The notes beneath the pieces are model-generated. The model was not told where the DNA came from, did not search any database, and was given only the letters and a program-made list of their open reading frames with translations. From Euryodendron excelsum (Eukaryota > Streptophyta > Magnoliopsida > Ericales > Pentaphylacaceae): a DNA stretch of 64,000 nucleotides. A program made the position numbers and the translations under genes. The stretch lies in the NCBI GenBank assembly GCA_033060915.1, contig CM065387.1, positions 27,210,001 through 27,274,000 on the forward strand, read 5' to 3'. Position 1 is the stretch's first letter. Every line of letters starts with the position of its first letter. Of the stretch, positions 23,297 to 35,458 are shown one piece after another.

Positions 23297-23827
23297 CTAA
23301 AAAGGTAAGCCAAGGTAAGAGCTGTTAATATATAGTTGTTGTGCTATCACGAGCACCCAAAAATAAAATCGATACCCCAACACAAATATGTAGCAATGTG
23401 AGTAAGGATTGTTCCCACGAAGAGTGTTTAGCCTAGTTTTATGCTATGTGAACTTTGATGGGGGGTTTTGGATATAATGAAAACTATTTTAATAATAACT
23501 AACTACAAAACAATTCAGATTAAAGTATTCAAATCAATCAAAAGAACAAACCTTGGCCTAGGTTAACATCCACCATCGGAATTTACAACTGATCATCGAT
23601 GCAAGCATATCAATTCACACATTGAATATTCACCTTCGAAATTATTTTCCTATCTGTCCTTAATTGTAGTTAATTAGAAACAAGCGATCTCATTAACCCT
23701 AACTATTAAACAACACAGAAAAAGCAGACAAGGTTTAATCTATTAGGAGCCTTAAGAATTAGAGAGACCGATGAAGCTAAACAACACAAGCACAAGCGGT
23801 TGCATTTAATTTAGTCGAATGTCCTTC

Positions 23828-23832
23828 CTAAC
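23828..23832. repeat. target-site duplication of OG4, left copy (ctaac)
   Basis: ctaac here and ctaag at 42055-42059 flank OG4. The intact site in ATH1 (CCTTCCTAAGACC, about 1362) shows the original was ctaag, so the left copy has one substitution. Confidence 0.85.
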
Positions 23833-26657
23833 TGTCGCGCCTAGATTTTTCGCACTCGAGGAATACACACACAAGCAGAAAAAATGTTGTACTCTCTCGT
23901 TAAAACTCAGCCTCCTAGAAGAATGAGTGCGACTAAGTTTGAATTGAAAATTGATTTGAATAAAGGGCTTTTGGAAAAAGATTTGGAGTCACCACCTATC
24001 TTAACTAAGGTGAGTTAGGTCACCTAAAAACTAAGAATAATCCGAAGACTATACTTAGGGTTTTGGAAAAAATTTTTTAAAATACCACCTCAAGAGAGGG
24101 TTTTTAAGAAAACAGGTTGTTTGGCAACCTTTAGAAAAACATTAGCCCTTTTTTAGAAAATAACTCCCTTTGGTCTTTGAAAACAATGATTCTAGGTTTG
24201 GAGGTTGGTTATGTGTACGGAAGACGCACTAACCCATCACCCCATCCCGCCCTTTCGGTACCTACATGTCAATCTACCCTAGATTCACCTATGAGAGTCT
24301 TTAACTAACCAATATTCAATCCTATCCACTTTAGAAAACAATGTTTAGAGAAACATGATGCATGATTAGCAAGTGCAAGAAAAGAGAATTGATTTGGAAA
24401 TAGATTTGAAAAGAAGAATTTGATTTGATTTGAGAAGAAGATTTGATTTGATAGATTTGAAATTGGAAAGTTTGAAAAATTAGAAATAGAGATTTGGAAA
24501 TAGAAAATTAAAATTGGAAGTTTGAAAATAGATTGGAGATTTGAAAAAATTGTGGAATTTGAGATTTGGAAAATGTGGAATTTGAAATTTGAAAGAAGTT
24601 GTGACCGCACCCATAAGGGTTGCCTACGTACCCTTTTGGAGGAATCAGGTCAGTCGTAGTTCAGACAAGAGTCTGATTGAGAAGAGATTGCTTTGGAAGA
24701 AAGAGATTGAATTGAAAATTGGATTAGAAGATTGAGAGATTGAACTTTGATTGGAAGATTTGAAAAGACTTGATTTTGAAAAACTTGGTTTTAGGAAACC
24801 TAGACTTAAGGACTTCAAAAAGAAGGATTGGATTTGACTTGGAAAGATTTTGAAAAAGAACTGACTTGAATACTAGACTTGGAAGATTTAGGAAATGATT
24901 GGATTTAGAAAGGGTTCGAATTAGGAAAGGTTCGATTTAGGAAAGTTTCAAATTTGGAAAGTTTCATTTTTGGAAAGTTGTCGAATTAGGAAAGTTTTGA
25001 ATTAAGAAAGTTTCAACTTAGGAAAGTTTTGAAAATAAGAAAGTTTTGAATTTAGAAAGTTTTGAAATTTGGAAAAGCTTGAAATTTAGAAAGTTTAGAA
25101 TTTTGAAAGATTTGGGTTTAGATAGATTTAACTTAAGAAAATTTTGAACTTAGAAAACTTTGAATTTGGAAAGATTTGAAATTTGGAAAGTTTAAGATTT
25201 AGAAAGTTTTAGAGTTTTAGAAAATCTTGAGATTAGGAAAGGTTTGAGTTTAGAAAAGGTTTGAAAACTTTGGTTTGAAAAGTTAAGATTTGAAAAGGGG
25301 TAGAATTAGGGAAGGGTTAAATTAGGAAAGATTTTGGAAACCTAGATTTTAAGGCAAATTTGAAAACCATGTTTTGGGAAAGAAAATTAGGGTTTCCTAA
25401 CCGTGAGTTCTAAGGCTGGACTTTGGGCTCTAAGGAAAGAGATTTTTGGAAACGAAGATTTTGGGAAAGAAATCCTAGAAAGGAGTTTCTAGAGGAAAGA
25501 TTTTGGAAATGAAGATTTTAGAAGGAAAATCCTAGAAGGGAGTTTCTAGAAGAAAGATTTTTGGAAAGGAAGCTTTTTAGAAAGATTTTTGGATTGGAGA
25601 GAATTTTTAGAAAGATTTTTAGGGAGCGTTTTTAGAAAGTGAATTTTGAGGAGAAGATTTTAGAAAGGAGTTGAAAAGGAGAGTTTTGAAAAATAGACTT
25701 TTGGAGGGAGTTTTTGAAAACAACTTTGAAAAGGAGAGTTTTAGGAAAGCGTGTTGGAAAAGAGACTTTTAGGAAGAGATTTTTGAAAAGAGAGTTTTTT
25801 TTTTGGGAGGTATAAAAACGTCTCACTTTCCTAAAGCGATTCTAACCATAAGAAGGTTAGAACCACTTTAAAAAAGTGGTTTTAAAAACAACAAAATTTG
25901 AAAATATGGACCATAAAAGTTACTTTCAATGTAACACTTTCCTAAAGTAACCCTAGCCATGGAAAGGCTAGAATCAGCCTAGGATTGTGATTTTGAAAAC
26001 ATATTTTGAAAAAGGAGGTTTTGATGCAATTTTGAAAACAAGTTTGAAAACAATTTTGAAAACAACTTTGGAAGATGCAAGATCATGATATGCACAATAC
26101 AATTTTGGGGAAGTGAACATACAAGGTTAAGGCTTCACCACATAATCAAGTGGGCCAGACCCACGTGGTCTTCGGTTAGCCTAAAGGAAAGCCCTCGACA
26201 TGGTAACTCTCCAATAGTCCAATAGTACACATGGACCGGGAATCTCCTTGTTTCAAGCATGCAAAGAAAGGGGGGAAAGAGATAGGGGATTAAAATAGAG
26301 AAAACCCAAGTGGGTTAGGAGAGGGAAGAGAGAGGGGGGAAGTGCGGAAATTTAAATAGGGAGCCTACCGTATGTCTTGTTTACTTTGCGTGCCTTGCTT
26401 GTCTTTAGTCTTCGTCTTGATTCTCGTCTTCAATCTTCAAGAGTTGTCTTCAAACTTCAAATTGTAGCTCTTCAAGTCTTCAAAGGAGGGTTAAAGGCTA
26501 GAGTATGAGTGTATGGGGGTGTGTATGAGTGTATAGAAGGCTAGGGTTTGGAAAACCTAGGGAAGCTAGGGTTTAGGGAGTGTTCGAGCTCTGTATATCG
26601 AATTATTAGGTTTTTAAACTGAGTTTGCGGACCTCTTTCATGCTGGAAGAGGCATTG

Positions 26658-26665
26658 TATTTATA
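26658..26665 (-). promoter_or_regulatory. TATA box of the OG4 3' LTR
   Basis: Minus-strand TATAAATA, in the same flanking context as at 40160-40167. Confidence 0.6.
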
Positions 26666-27924
26666 GAGGGAGGAATGCACTGGCGCTTGTTGTAGTGGCG
26701 CCAGACCAAATATTACACTGGCACCACTCTAGGCCATTTTTTTGCTTGGCGTCACTACTAGTGGTGCCAGCCATTTAGGAAATGTTTAAGGTTGGCAAGC
26801 AACGTATCTTTGACTAGATTTGGGCGCCTATGCTAGTGACTACCATGTAATTTTTAGCCTCGCTTCACTAGGAGTGACTCCGGAAAGTCTGGGAAAGATT
26901 TGAAGAGGCCGGGAATGACTCGGAAGGCCGGAAAAGAGCAAGAACAATTAAAATAGTGTCTCTGAGGTATTTGACTTGAAAAGTGAGGACAAGATGTGTC
27001 GGAAGGATTGACCGGGCCTTTAGGGGCAAAATGGTCAATCGGATCAGGAAGCTGCCGGGATAGACTCGGGCTGTCCCGAAAAAAGAGTTAAGATTTGAAA
27101 ACATTATTCAGAATGTTCCCAAATATTGCCGGTTTGATACCCAGAGCCGGTGTGGTCGAAAAAGGTAACCGGCCCACCAGGGGTAAAACGGTCATTTCGC
27201 ACTGGGCCTGCCAGAACTGACTCATAATGATTCGGAAGGACAAAGAAAGGTTGAGAATACTATAAAAAGCATTCTCGGGAATTTACCAGTTTGATACCCA
27301 AAGCCGGTATGGTCGGAAAAGGAAACCGGCCCACTAGGGGCAAAATGGTCATTTTGTACCGGGTTGGCCGGAACTGACTTGGAATGATCCGGAAAGATAA
27401 AGAAAGGTTGAGAGTACTATAAAAAGCATTCTTAGGAAGTTACCGGTTTGATACCCAGAGCCGGTGTGGTTGCCGGGGCGTTCGGATGCCTAGGGGCAAA
27501 ATGGTCATCTTGACTGAAAAGTCTCGAAAGAGGCCTAAGGGGTAGTTTGGTCATTTTTCACCGAAGTGGGCTAGCAGGCACTGGTGTTGACCTGGGTTTT
27601 GAGTGTTTCTGCCACTCTGACGGCGGTCGTCGTGACACAGGGGTTTGTTGGCAATTCCCTATATCGACTTGTTTGCGAGTATTTCCGCAACTCTAACGGT
27701 TGCGATGTTTACGAGTATTTTTGCTACTCTGACGGTTCACGATCATTCCCAAGACTGCCTGATCTCAGGAAGCTACTAAAGGGACTTTGCGCCTGAGAAG
27801 TCAACTTTCTTGAAAAGCGTGCCCAAACGGACATTTCTACATTGGCGGGCTAGCATGCGCCAAAGGTGGACCATTCTACCATCTAGGGGACTTGGGGTCT
27901 CATTCCGGTCGACAGGTTTAAAGG

Positions 27925-28815
27925 GACTTACCATTTGTAAGAGATTTTCTTCGAAAGACGTGCCGGACCGTCTCGAGGAATAAACTATCTCGAGAGTGGG
28001 ATTGAAATTGGAAAGGGGTCTTATCTTCTTCGGAAAGACTTGCCTGATTTGGAACCGTCTTGAGGAATAAACTATCTCGAGAGAGGGATTGGAAAGGGAA
28101 TTTACTATCTTCAGAAAGACGTGCCTGATTTGGAATCGTCTTAAGGAATAAACTGTCTCGAGAAAGGGATTGAAAAGGGGACTTACCGTCTTCAAAAAGA
28201 CGTGCCTGATTTGGAACCGTCTCGAGGAATAAACTGTCTCAAGAGAGGGATTGGAAAGGGAACTTACCGTCTTCGGAAAGACGTGCCTGATTTGGGACAG
28301 TTTCGAGGAATAAACTGTCTTGAGAAAGGGATTGGAAAGGGGACTTACCGTCTTCGAAAAGGCGTGCCTGATTTGGAACCGTCTCGAGGAATAAACTATC
28401 TCGAGAAAGCGAATGGAAAGGGGACTTACCATCTTCAGAAAGACGTGCCTGATTTGAAACCGTCTCGAGGAATAAACTGTCTCGAGAGAGGGATTGGAAA
28501 GGGGACTTACCATTTTTGGAAAGACGTACCTGATTTGGGACCGTCTCGAGGAATAAACTGTCTCGAGAGAGGGATTGGAAAGGGGACTTACCGTATTTGA
28601 AAAGGTGTGTCTGTTTTGGAACTGTCTCGAGGAATAAACTGTCTCGAGAAAGGGATTGGAAAGGGGACTTACTGTCTTCGGAAAGACGTGCCTAATTTGG
28701 AACTGTCTCGAGGAATAAACTATCTCGAAAGAGGGATTAGAAAGGGGACTTACCATCTTCGGAAAGACGTGTCTGATTTGGAACTGTCTCGAGGAATAAA
28801 CTGTCTCGAGAGAGG
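27925..28815. repeat. 81-bp tandem repeat, 11 units, OG4 3' LTR
   Basis: The marker GAGGAATAAACT recurs at 28062, 28143 (variant), 28224, 28305, 28386, 28467, 28548, 28629, 28710 and 28791, exactly 81 bp apart, with one more unit at 27975. Each unit holds CCGTCTCGAGGAATAAAC and an inverted CTCGAG pair. Because 81 is a multiple of 3, long open frames run through it on both strands; these are repeat artefacts. Confidence 0.95.
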
Positions 28816-29021
28816 GGTTGGAATTGGATTTGGAAAGGACAATGCCCCTAAGGGCATTTTGGTCGTTTTGCCTCTATTTGGGTTTGGTTAGCTCGCGAAG
28901 CGATGGACAGACAGGATTTAGATTTAAAAAGTTGGTTTCGATTGAAATATGCCTATATTGACTTGAGTACAAGTCTAGACGGAGCGTAGACTGCCGAGTG
29001 GTAAAAAATGTGGTACTTACA

Positions 29022-29065
29022 GCTGCCCCTCGTTTTCTGTCTTTGCTTGTCAAAGACAGAAAACG
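29022..29065 (-). other. polypurine tract of OG4, inside a perfect hairpin
   Basis: On the minus strand AGAAAACGAGGGG (29038-29026) lies 4 nt before the 3' LTR and should prime plus-strand DNA synthesis. Its 5' half is one arm of a perfect inverted repeat: CGTTTTCTGTCTTTG (29031-29045), loop CTTGT, CAAAGACAGAAAACG (29051-29065). Confidence 0.8.
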
Positions 29066-30376
29066 ATAAAAGTAAGAGTCCCATGCTGACCGCGAGGCAG
29101 TCGGTGGGACGGAAAATTGGAAATCTTTCGACAACGGGGGTCGAATATGGATAGCGGCCAAAAAGGCCTTCGAAAATGAGTTTTGGCAGGAAAAAGGCCA
29201 GAGCTTCCTAGAATTGGAAACTGGCGCCACTAGGAGTGGCACCTTTGGCAGAAATTGGTTGGCACCTCTGCTAGTTGTGCTAGGCTTGGGGTTAAAACTA
29301 GAAAATTTATGGTTTGAACAGCTGCGGCATTTTGGAGAGTTTTCGCAAATTCGAGAGACTTTACGAGGAAGCTGACTTAGACATTGAAGGAGCACTTCTT
29401 GGAGACCACAGGTGATTACCGGAAGGAGACCACGTCGTCGGAAAAGTCGCCGGAAGAGAAGATTTTGCCGGAGAACTTCCAAAAAGTGAGTTTTCAAATT
29501 TTGTTCATTTTGATGTGTAGAACTTCGTTTGAATCATGTGAATAGTAGAAATTAATGTTTTGATGTGTTTTGAACATGATGGTGATTTTAATTTTTCATT
29601 TTGGTGCTTGTTTGATTGAATTTGAGTGGCTTTTCATGATTATGCGAAGAGGGTTTTCTATAGGAATAGGGGGTTTGTTCCTACAGGCCTGGGTATTGGG
29701 TTTTTTTATTAGATTTTTGTGCAGTGTGCCTTAGAAAAATGTGTTTAACAACCGTATGAAGTTTCGTGATTTTTTGAAAACTCAATGAATTTTTGATTTT
29801 TTAAAAAATAGGAAAATACTTAGAAAATTAAGAAAAATGAGAAAGCTCAGGAAATTGATGAAATTTTTAGAGTTTAAAATTTGAAAAAGGTAGGAATATT
29901 TTTGGAAAACATTTGAAAGAATTTTGAAGAGTTTTAGGACATTTTTGAAAGCCATTGATTTATTGAAAAAATAAAACATGTGTTTTGAAAATTTTAAAAA
30001 ATTGAAACGTGTGCACGGTTGCTGATGTTATGTGATTGTGACAATGTGAAGTGCACGTTTTGTGTTTTGTGTCGATGTCATGGGTGTTGTAGGGGATATT
30101 TTTTAAACGGGACTCTGCCAAAATTTTTAGAAATTAGGGAAAGAGTTAGAAAAAGTTTTTAGAAATGAAATCTTTTTGAAGGAAAAAAACAGAAAACCCT
30201 TGAGATATGATTTGAAGTTGAAAAATCAAGATGTGCATAATTTTTTTTTTTAATTTATCATTTGAAATCTTTTATTTATTTTATTATTTTTTGTGTTAGT
30301 TGTTTATTTTGCTTTGCTATTATTTGAATTGCATGTATGGTATGTTAACATCTCTTACCTTGGCTTACCTTTCCAG
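29066..30376 (+). other. leader exon and first intron of the OG4 antisense gene (predicted)
   Basis: Plus strand, opposite to OG4. A CG-richer segment (about 29340-29485, with CGCCGGAAGAG and TTGCCGGAG) ends at a GTGAGTTTT donor (29486). A T/A-rich intron of 891 bp runs to the acceptor TTACCTTTCCAG (30376), and the ATG follows at 30378. The same donor is in OG2 (minus strand, 44077) and OG6 (plus strand, 61043), and the same acceptor in OG2 (23297). A hairpin GGCGCCACTAGGAGTGGCACC-like at about 29223 resembles the palindromes upstream of the LTR TATA box. No TATA box is evident for this gene. Confidence 0.6.
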
Positions 30377-30377
30377 G

Positions 30378-32223
30378 ATGGCAGACGTGGGTGATGATGG
30401 TTCTGAGAGGAGGCGCCGCTCAGGGAAGGCGGCTCGGACAGATTCTACTGGCGGCTCTAGTTGATCTAGAGGTAGTCGACGATCTACCGGACGATCCTCC
30501 TCCAGTCAGAGTGGGCAGGGGAGTAGGCTACCAGTCGACCTTTTTCCTTCGATTGAGCAGGCATTTGTAGAGGAGATTGGTGCCGAGGAGGAGGTACCGG
30601 GCCCTAGGGATCAGGTGACCGGTTACGGGAGAGCTTCTTCCAGGCATAGGCAGACGGATGCTTACTTGGGAGATCTGCAAATACTAGACATTCCACCGCT
30701 CGGGGATTTGGCTTACTACCCCAGTGTATACTCCAGACAACACTTGCCCCCTCCTAGAGTACACGTAGCTTTTAGAGGGGCTGTTCATCAGGTTTTTGTG
30801 ACCATGCAGCGGGCTGCCCCATCATATCTTGCCTTCTTGGTAGATATCGGGTTCGGGGCCTTTATGGGATTACAGGCTAACCGCTTGAACTGGCATTTGG
30901 TACTGGCACTTGTTGAGCGATGGTTCGGGGAGACCGAGACCTTTCATTTTGTCAGCTTCAAGTTAGGTCCCACCCCTTTAGATTGGGCGATTATTACAGG
31001 GCTCTCTTTTGTCGGCCGGCGGATCACCCTGCGGTCAATCAGTAGGGACGAGGCTTGCTTGCTGTTGGACTTGCCTCCTCCTGAGCGTTCTGTCTTCCCA
31101 GTCTCTTGGATCAGTCAGGATTAGCGTACTTTTGCTATTGAGCCATCGCCTGCTAGGCGGGACATTATGAGACGGCAACTTGTTTTGTATATCATCTTTA
31201 GCTGCTTCTGCAACAACGACAAGTCACTTGTGCCGTGTCGTTTGGTGAGTATAGTAGCCGATCTTGGAGCTTTATCCGAGCTGGACTGGGGGTCTTTTTC
31301 CTTTGGTTGCTTTCTTTGGTCGATGCGGGTCCAGACTTCTTCCCATTGGGGTAGCATAACTAGTTTCTAGCCCTTCCTCATTTGGTGGAGCTACGAGTAC
31401 CTTCCTGTTCGTCGCCCTGCAGTTGTTGAGGATGACCTCTATCCTCGTGCTTTGAGGTGGGCTCCTGACCGGGTAGCCCAATGGTCGGAGATTACTGATT
31501 TCGAGATGCTCCAGACTAACCTAGAGCTGATTGAGGCGAGGGATGTGACCCGGCGGCCCTTCATTGGATCAGTCCATTATGAGATAGTTCGGTACTTGGT
31601 CCCATTGTCTCTGTCAAGAGCTACTTTTCTCAGTGACGACACTTGGGAGTCCTATCTTGGAGAGTGACACTGGTGGCAGTTTCATGAGGAGTTCCGATCA
31701 GCAAGGGCTCCGCCAGAGTATATGTTTGGAGCCTTGGTGGCGGGAGTGCCTATCCCCTATTAGGAGCGTCAGCCAGGTGCCGAGTTCCTACTTCCTCCAG
31801 ATACGGACTACGCAGCACATTTTGGGGCTCATTCGGTCCGTGCCTTCACCCAGTTTGAGGTAGTGGTTGGTGGGTACGTTGTTGGCCAGGAGGTGGTTGA
31901 CTTATGGCGCCAAGCAAGAGGATATGTGCCCCAAGCCGAGTTTACTACTGTGAGAGACCAGAGGGATCAGTACCAGATGGAGCGAGATCAGTACCGGGCC
32001 GAGGTAGCTTCCCTAACAGCTTGGTTATCTCAGATGGGAGGTGGGGGGATATGTTATTCTTTCTTTGCTTCTTCTTACTCTGATGTTGCTTAGTTCCTTC
32101 TGTATGCAGCTGATTTCAATTCTGTCTTCCTTGCAGGATGGTGGTGCTTCAAGTAGTTATCCACCTCCTCCGATGCCGGGTTTCGGGGATTTTGATCCAG
32201 ATGATATCGACTTTGATCTGTGA
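30378..32223 (+). pseudogene. antisense plant-mobile-domain (PMD) gene of OG4, decayed
   Basis: One frame runs from the ATG (30378) to about 32040 without a frameshift, broken only by stops at about 30465, 31122, 31368, 31665 and 31761. Residues: Arg-rich start MADVGDDGSERRRR, a Ser-rich linker, DIPPLGDLAYYPSVYSRQHL, GFGAFMGLQANRLNWHLV, then ALVERWFGETETFHF and LDWAIITGLSFVGRR, the core of the PMD family. The end has heptad-like RDQRDQYQMERDQYRAEV, a likely coiled coil. A second intron (about 32040-32136) is inferred from OG2; its donor is GG here rather than GT, while the acceptor CTTCCTTGCAG is intact. The last exon (32137-32223) encodes SSSYPPPPMPGF and the acidic tail DFDPDDIDFDL. It lies on the strand opposite to the retrotransposon, between the gag region and the 3' LTR, where extra antisense frames are known in Tat elements. 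Confidence 0.8.
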
Positions 32224-34195
32224 TGTATGCCCCTTGTGAAGACTTTGATCTTCTTTTGCCCCTTGTCCCTGAGATGTATTTATGTTAGACAGTTTTATTT
32301 TACAAGTTTTGTATAAGGATGGATATTTATGGTACTTCAAATGTATGGATAAATAGACACATTTATGATCTTTACAGCTAGGCATATGTTCAGATGCATG
32401 TGATAATGTCAGATATCTATTACATGAGTTGATGTTAGTGACTTCTATTTTTACGGGGAGTTATATCCTATGTGTGCAAAGCCCATGCTGATGATTTTTT
32501 TTTAAACACATGCACAGGCTAGAAATATATTAATAGAATGACACAGGGTGCTGTTGAACTTGTAGTCTTGGGAATGGTAACTCCCTCCTCTTCGGGGATT
32601 TATCCTCTCCTCTGGCTCGACCCCACCTTGATTGGATGATAGCATTTCACACCTTTCTCAACCTTTTGATCGCCTCAGACTCTCTGTCTTAGGGTTAGTG
32701 TATATGGTTATTGGGCTGAGACTCTCGACTCTCAGGGTTTTAGCAACAGCTTACTTGGCCTTTGACAGAGCGATAAGTGGCCAGTCATTTCAATCCGAAG
32801 AGACTTTGCTAGGGACCGCAATGTAGGCTAGGTTATGGGGTTTCAGAAACAACGGGATATATAGGCTCAAATTCGATGTTGTTTTCAGTAGGATTTAGAT
32901 CCATGCCATCCTTGACTACTTTTCAGTAGGGTTAGCATCCTTCCTTAGCTTTGGCAGCGTATCTAGCTCATTTAGATCAAGCAACTGCTTTCAATCAGAG
33001 GGGACTTTAATAAGGTTGTAATGTAGGCCATGGTTTTTTGGGTTTTGCAAGAAAGGGTAAAGGCTTGAACCTATTGTTTCTACTGGGTTTCTTCGTAACC
33101 TAGGATCATCTTTAAATTTCCTTCGTGCTTTTGACCATATATTTCTTGGGGTGAAAACAACTCTTCTCTTTCACACCTGTCCACACGCTTTTTGGGAGAA
33201 ACATGACTCCCTTCTCATTTGCTCTTCTTGTTATGCTTTTGATGATGACCCAATCATTGTTTTCTTCAGGCCTTTCTTTAGATAGATTTTTTTCTTCTTT
33301 TTTTTTATTTTCTTTTGTTTTTTTGGCCTCTTGCCCCTGGGTAATTCTTTTTCTTTACTTTGTCCTTTCTTTTCTTTTAGGGAACAACTAGTTCTTCGAC
33401 CCCTTTTCTGTAGACCTTTTCCTTGGCGGTTCAATCTACCCAATATAGGCGGTAATCCCTAAGTTGGGGTTTTCTCGAAAAAAGGATAAGTGGCTAAAAT
33501 GGGTTTGGCAAAGGGTTGCTTTTGACTGTATGGGAAATGAAATGAGGGCCTCTCTTCATTTTGAATTAGATTGCTTGATCTATAGAGCTTTCATTGTTGC
33601 CTTAGCACGGCAAGGATGGATACCATTCCTAGAGTTCTCAAGCTAATGTCTGCCCCAGTGTGGGGAGGACAGTCTTGGATCGGGGTTGACAAAGAAAACC
33701 TTGTTTGTTGCGAGGCTCTAGGGGTTAAACAAAGGGAATATGGGTACATTTGCTTATTTATTTAGTTATTTATTCTTTTATTTATATGCGGGGAAGTGAA
33801 AAATGGCTCCTCTTCACTTTTATCAACTGGCCACACATCGCTTAGCTTCAGAGTCTTGCAAGTACTGCCTTTTGGTAGTATCCTCACTCATCCTTATCCT
33901 CTCTCTCTGTGGAAAGCTGATCATTTGGTGAGTGATTAACTCATGCTATTATCCCTTTAAGTTGGGTCATTCCATAAGATACACCATGCCCCTTGCGTAG
34001 AAAGTAGTCACCATTCCCAAGAGAAGATAAAACAACCGTGATGGAATAAGAAACTATTATTATCATTTATGGAAGGCATAGATTTTTTAGGCAATAAGAA
34101 AATGTAAACAATAATTTAAAGATAGAAAGTAAAAGGGATAGAAAGAAAGCGGGTGAAAACACCCCTCTCTTGTACGCTTTGGGAAGGAACCCATT
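32224..34195 (-). other. OG4 non-coding segment between gag and the antisense gene
   Basis: About 2 kb, collinear (reversed) with the OG2 segments 13926-14322 plus 19892-21453. Short open frames, for example 32632-32826 and 33203-33391, are not shared with OG2. No pol motif is recognised. Confidence 0.55.
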
Positions 34196-35458
34196 CTAAT
34201 AAGGTCTTAGGCCTGTGCCCTCATCTGCATTCCATCCACGGTTGAGATTTTCAGCCAAGGCAGGATAGGTAGATACTTCTACCGAAGTTGCAAGCGAGTT
34301 GGTGGTGATGATGTAATTGTCAACTTTCTTAACTGTCTTGCGTTCACTTGTTTGCTCCGGAGTTTCTCTAACGAACCACTCGGGCAACTTGTATTCGTCC
34401 AGCCTGATAGGTCGTGCTTGGGGTTTTCTGCTCTGGCCTCCAATTAGGGCTCGATGCTCCTCAGGTGTACACAATGGGAGATTTTTATTACCTAGTTTGG
34501 ACAGCTCCTGGTCAATTTTCTTCACAGATTTATATGTGAGTTTGTCTTCGAGGGTCGGCATTTTATCGGGGTTGCATCGTAACTGGGTACGACTCTGTTC
34601 CATATCGTCACATTCCATCTCCTCCCCGTCCTTGTAATATATCTCTTGGCATGCGGCAAAACAAACCTTGTTGTTACCAAACTTCGTAACGATGTTGACG
34701 ATGCGATCCAGTGAAGGGTTTGTAGGGCTGTTCGGAGAAAGATATGCTAGTCGTACCCCAATGATGTTCTTATCTATCAGGTCTTGGATCTTATGCTTGA
34801 GGGTCAAACAATCTTCAATGTCATGTCCTTGGCTATTCGAATGATACTTACAGCTTGCTGCAGATTTGAAGTAATGAGGCAGAGGATTGGGCTGGGGTCG
34901 GGCAGGTATAGGTTTCAGATATCTGGCTGCTAAGAGGCCAAAATAAGCCGCGGTTTGTGAGCACGCGAGTTTAGTAAACGTCCACTTTTTCCCACTTGTT
35001 CACCTAGGCCGAGGAGGTGTTGCAAATGTTTTTGATGATTGGGGACCAAGTTTTGGTGAGGTCACAGCTGGGTTGATGGTTCGGGAATTGAAAGGGCTTT
35101 GGGTTCTATGTTTCAAAATAGGACAATTTTCGGTGGCAGGGCCAAAAGGGTTGGGATGATATCTGAAGGAGGGATTATATAATCCTTGTGTTTGGTTAGG
35201 GGTTGGTTTGGGAGGCATTTGAGGAAGGCACTCGGCCTGGGGAGGTTGTTGGTAAGCAATGGTGGCGGCATAGTCATGGTCTTCCTTTTTCATTCTTTTT
35301 CGTCCAACATGGGTTTAGGCCTACAAGGATTCTGCTTACTCATGGGTTGCGTGGGATAAGAGTGAGGAAAGCATGCCTTCCATTTCGGTCATCTTATGCT
35401 TGACTCCTCTTGTCTCTGCTAGTAATTGAGTTAAGGTATCAAGAGTAAGCAATTCCAT
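34196..35458 (-). pseudogene. gag: OG4 gag-like frame (Tat/Ogre type)
   Basis: The start ATG at 35458 begins MELLTLDTL and aligns with the OG2 start. Early stops (after SHATHE) and a further stop or frameshift near 35000 break it. The best-kept part is 34807-34196: LKHKIQDLIDKNIIG, then VNIVTKFG, an acidic/basic tail, and LPEWFVRETPEQ. Upstream, at about 34820-34880 (minus), GHDIEDC-type Cys/His residues form the zinc-knuckle-like motif next to NPLPHYF. Length (about 420 codons) and lack of a capsid domain match OG2, so the short gag was a property of the family before these insertions and not later damage. Confidence 0.75.

Larger units (their letters stand above)
23833..29021 (-). repeat. 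OG4 3' LTR (5.19 kb)
   Basis: On the minus strand it starts TGTAAGTACC at 29021 and ends GGCGCGACA at 23833. Compared with the 5' LTR it has gained or kept 81-bp units (11 against 5) and lost about 330 bp of the G-poor tract (junction near 25340, corresponding to about 38435-38765). The primer-site echo is at 23986-23994. Confidence 0.9.

Noticed and set aside
27776..28756. 326-codon open frame on the minus strand, and 132-codon frame on the plus strand
   Set aside because: Both simply run through the 81-bp tandem repeat, whose period is a multiple of three; the residues repeat every 27 and there is no conservation beyond the array.
27925..28815. Possible CRISPR-like array because of the regular spacing
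   Set aside because: The whole 81-bp unit repeats with no variable spacers, and the setting is a plant LTR.
28874..29497. 207-codon minus-strand open frame
   Set aside because: It crosses the LTR boundary and the polypurine tract and reads the antisense leader exon backwards; the frame is not kept in OG2 or OG6.
34317..34637. 106-codon plus-strand open frame
   Set aside because: Shadow of the OG4 gag-like frame on the minus strand.
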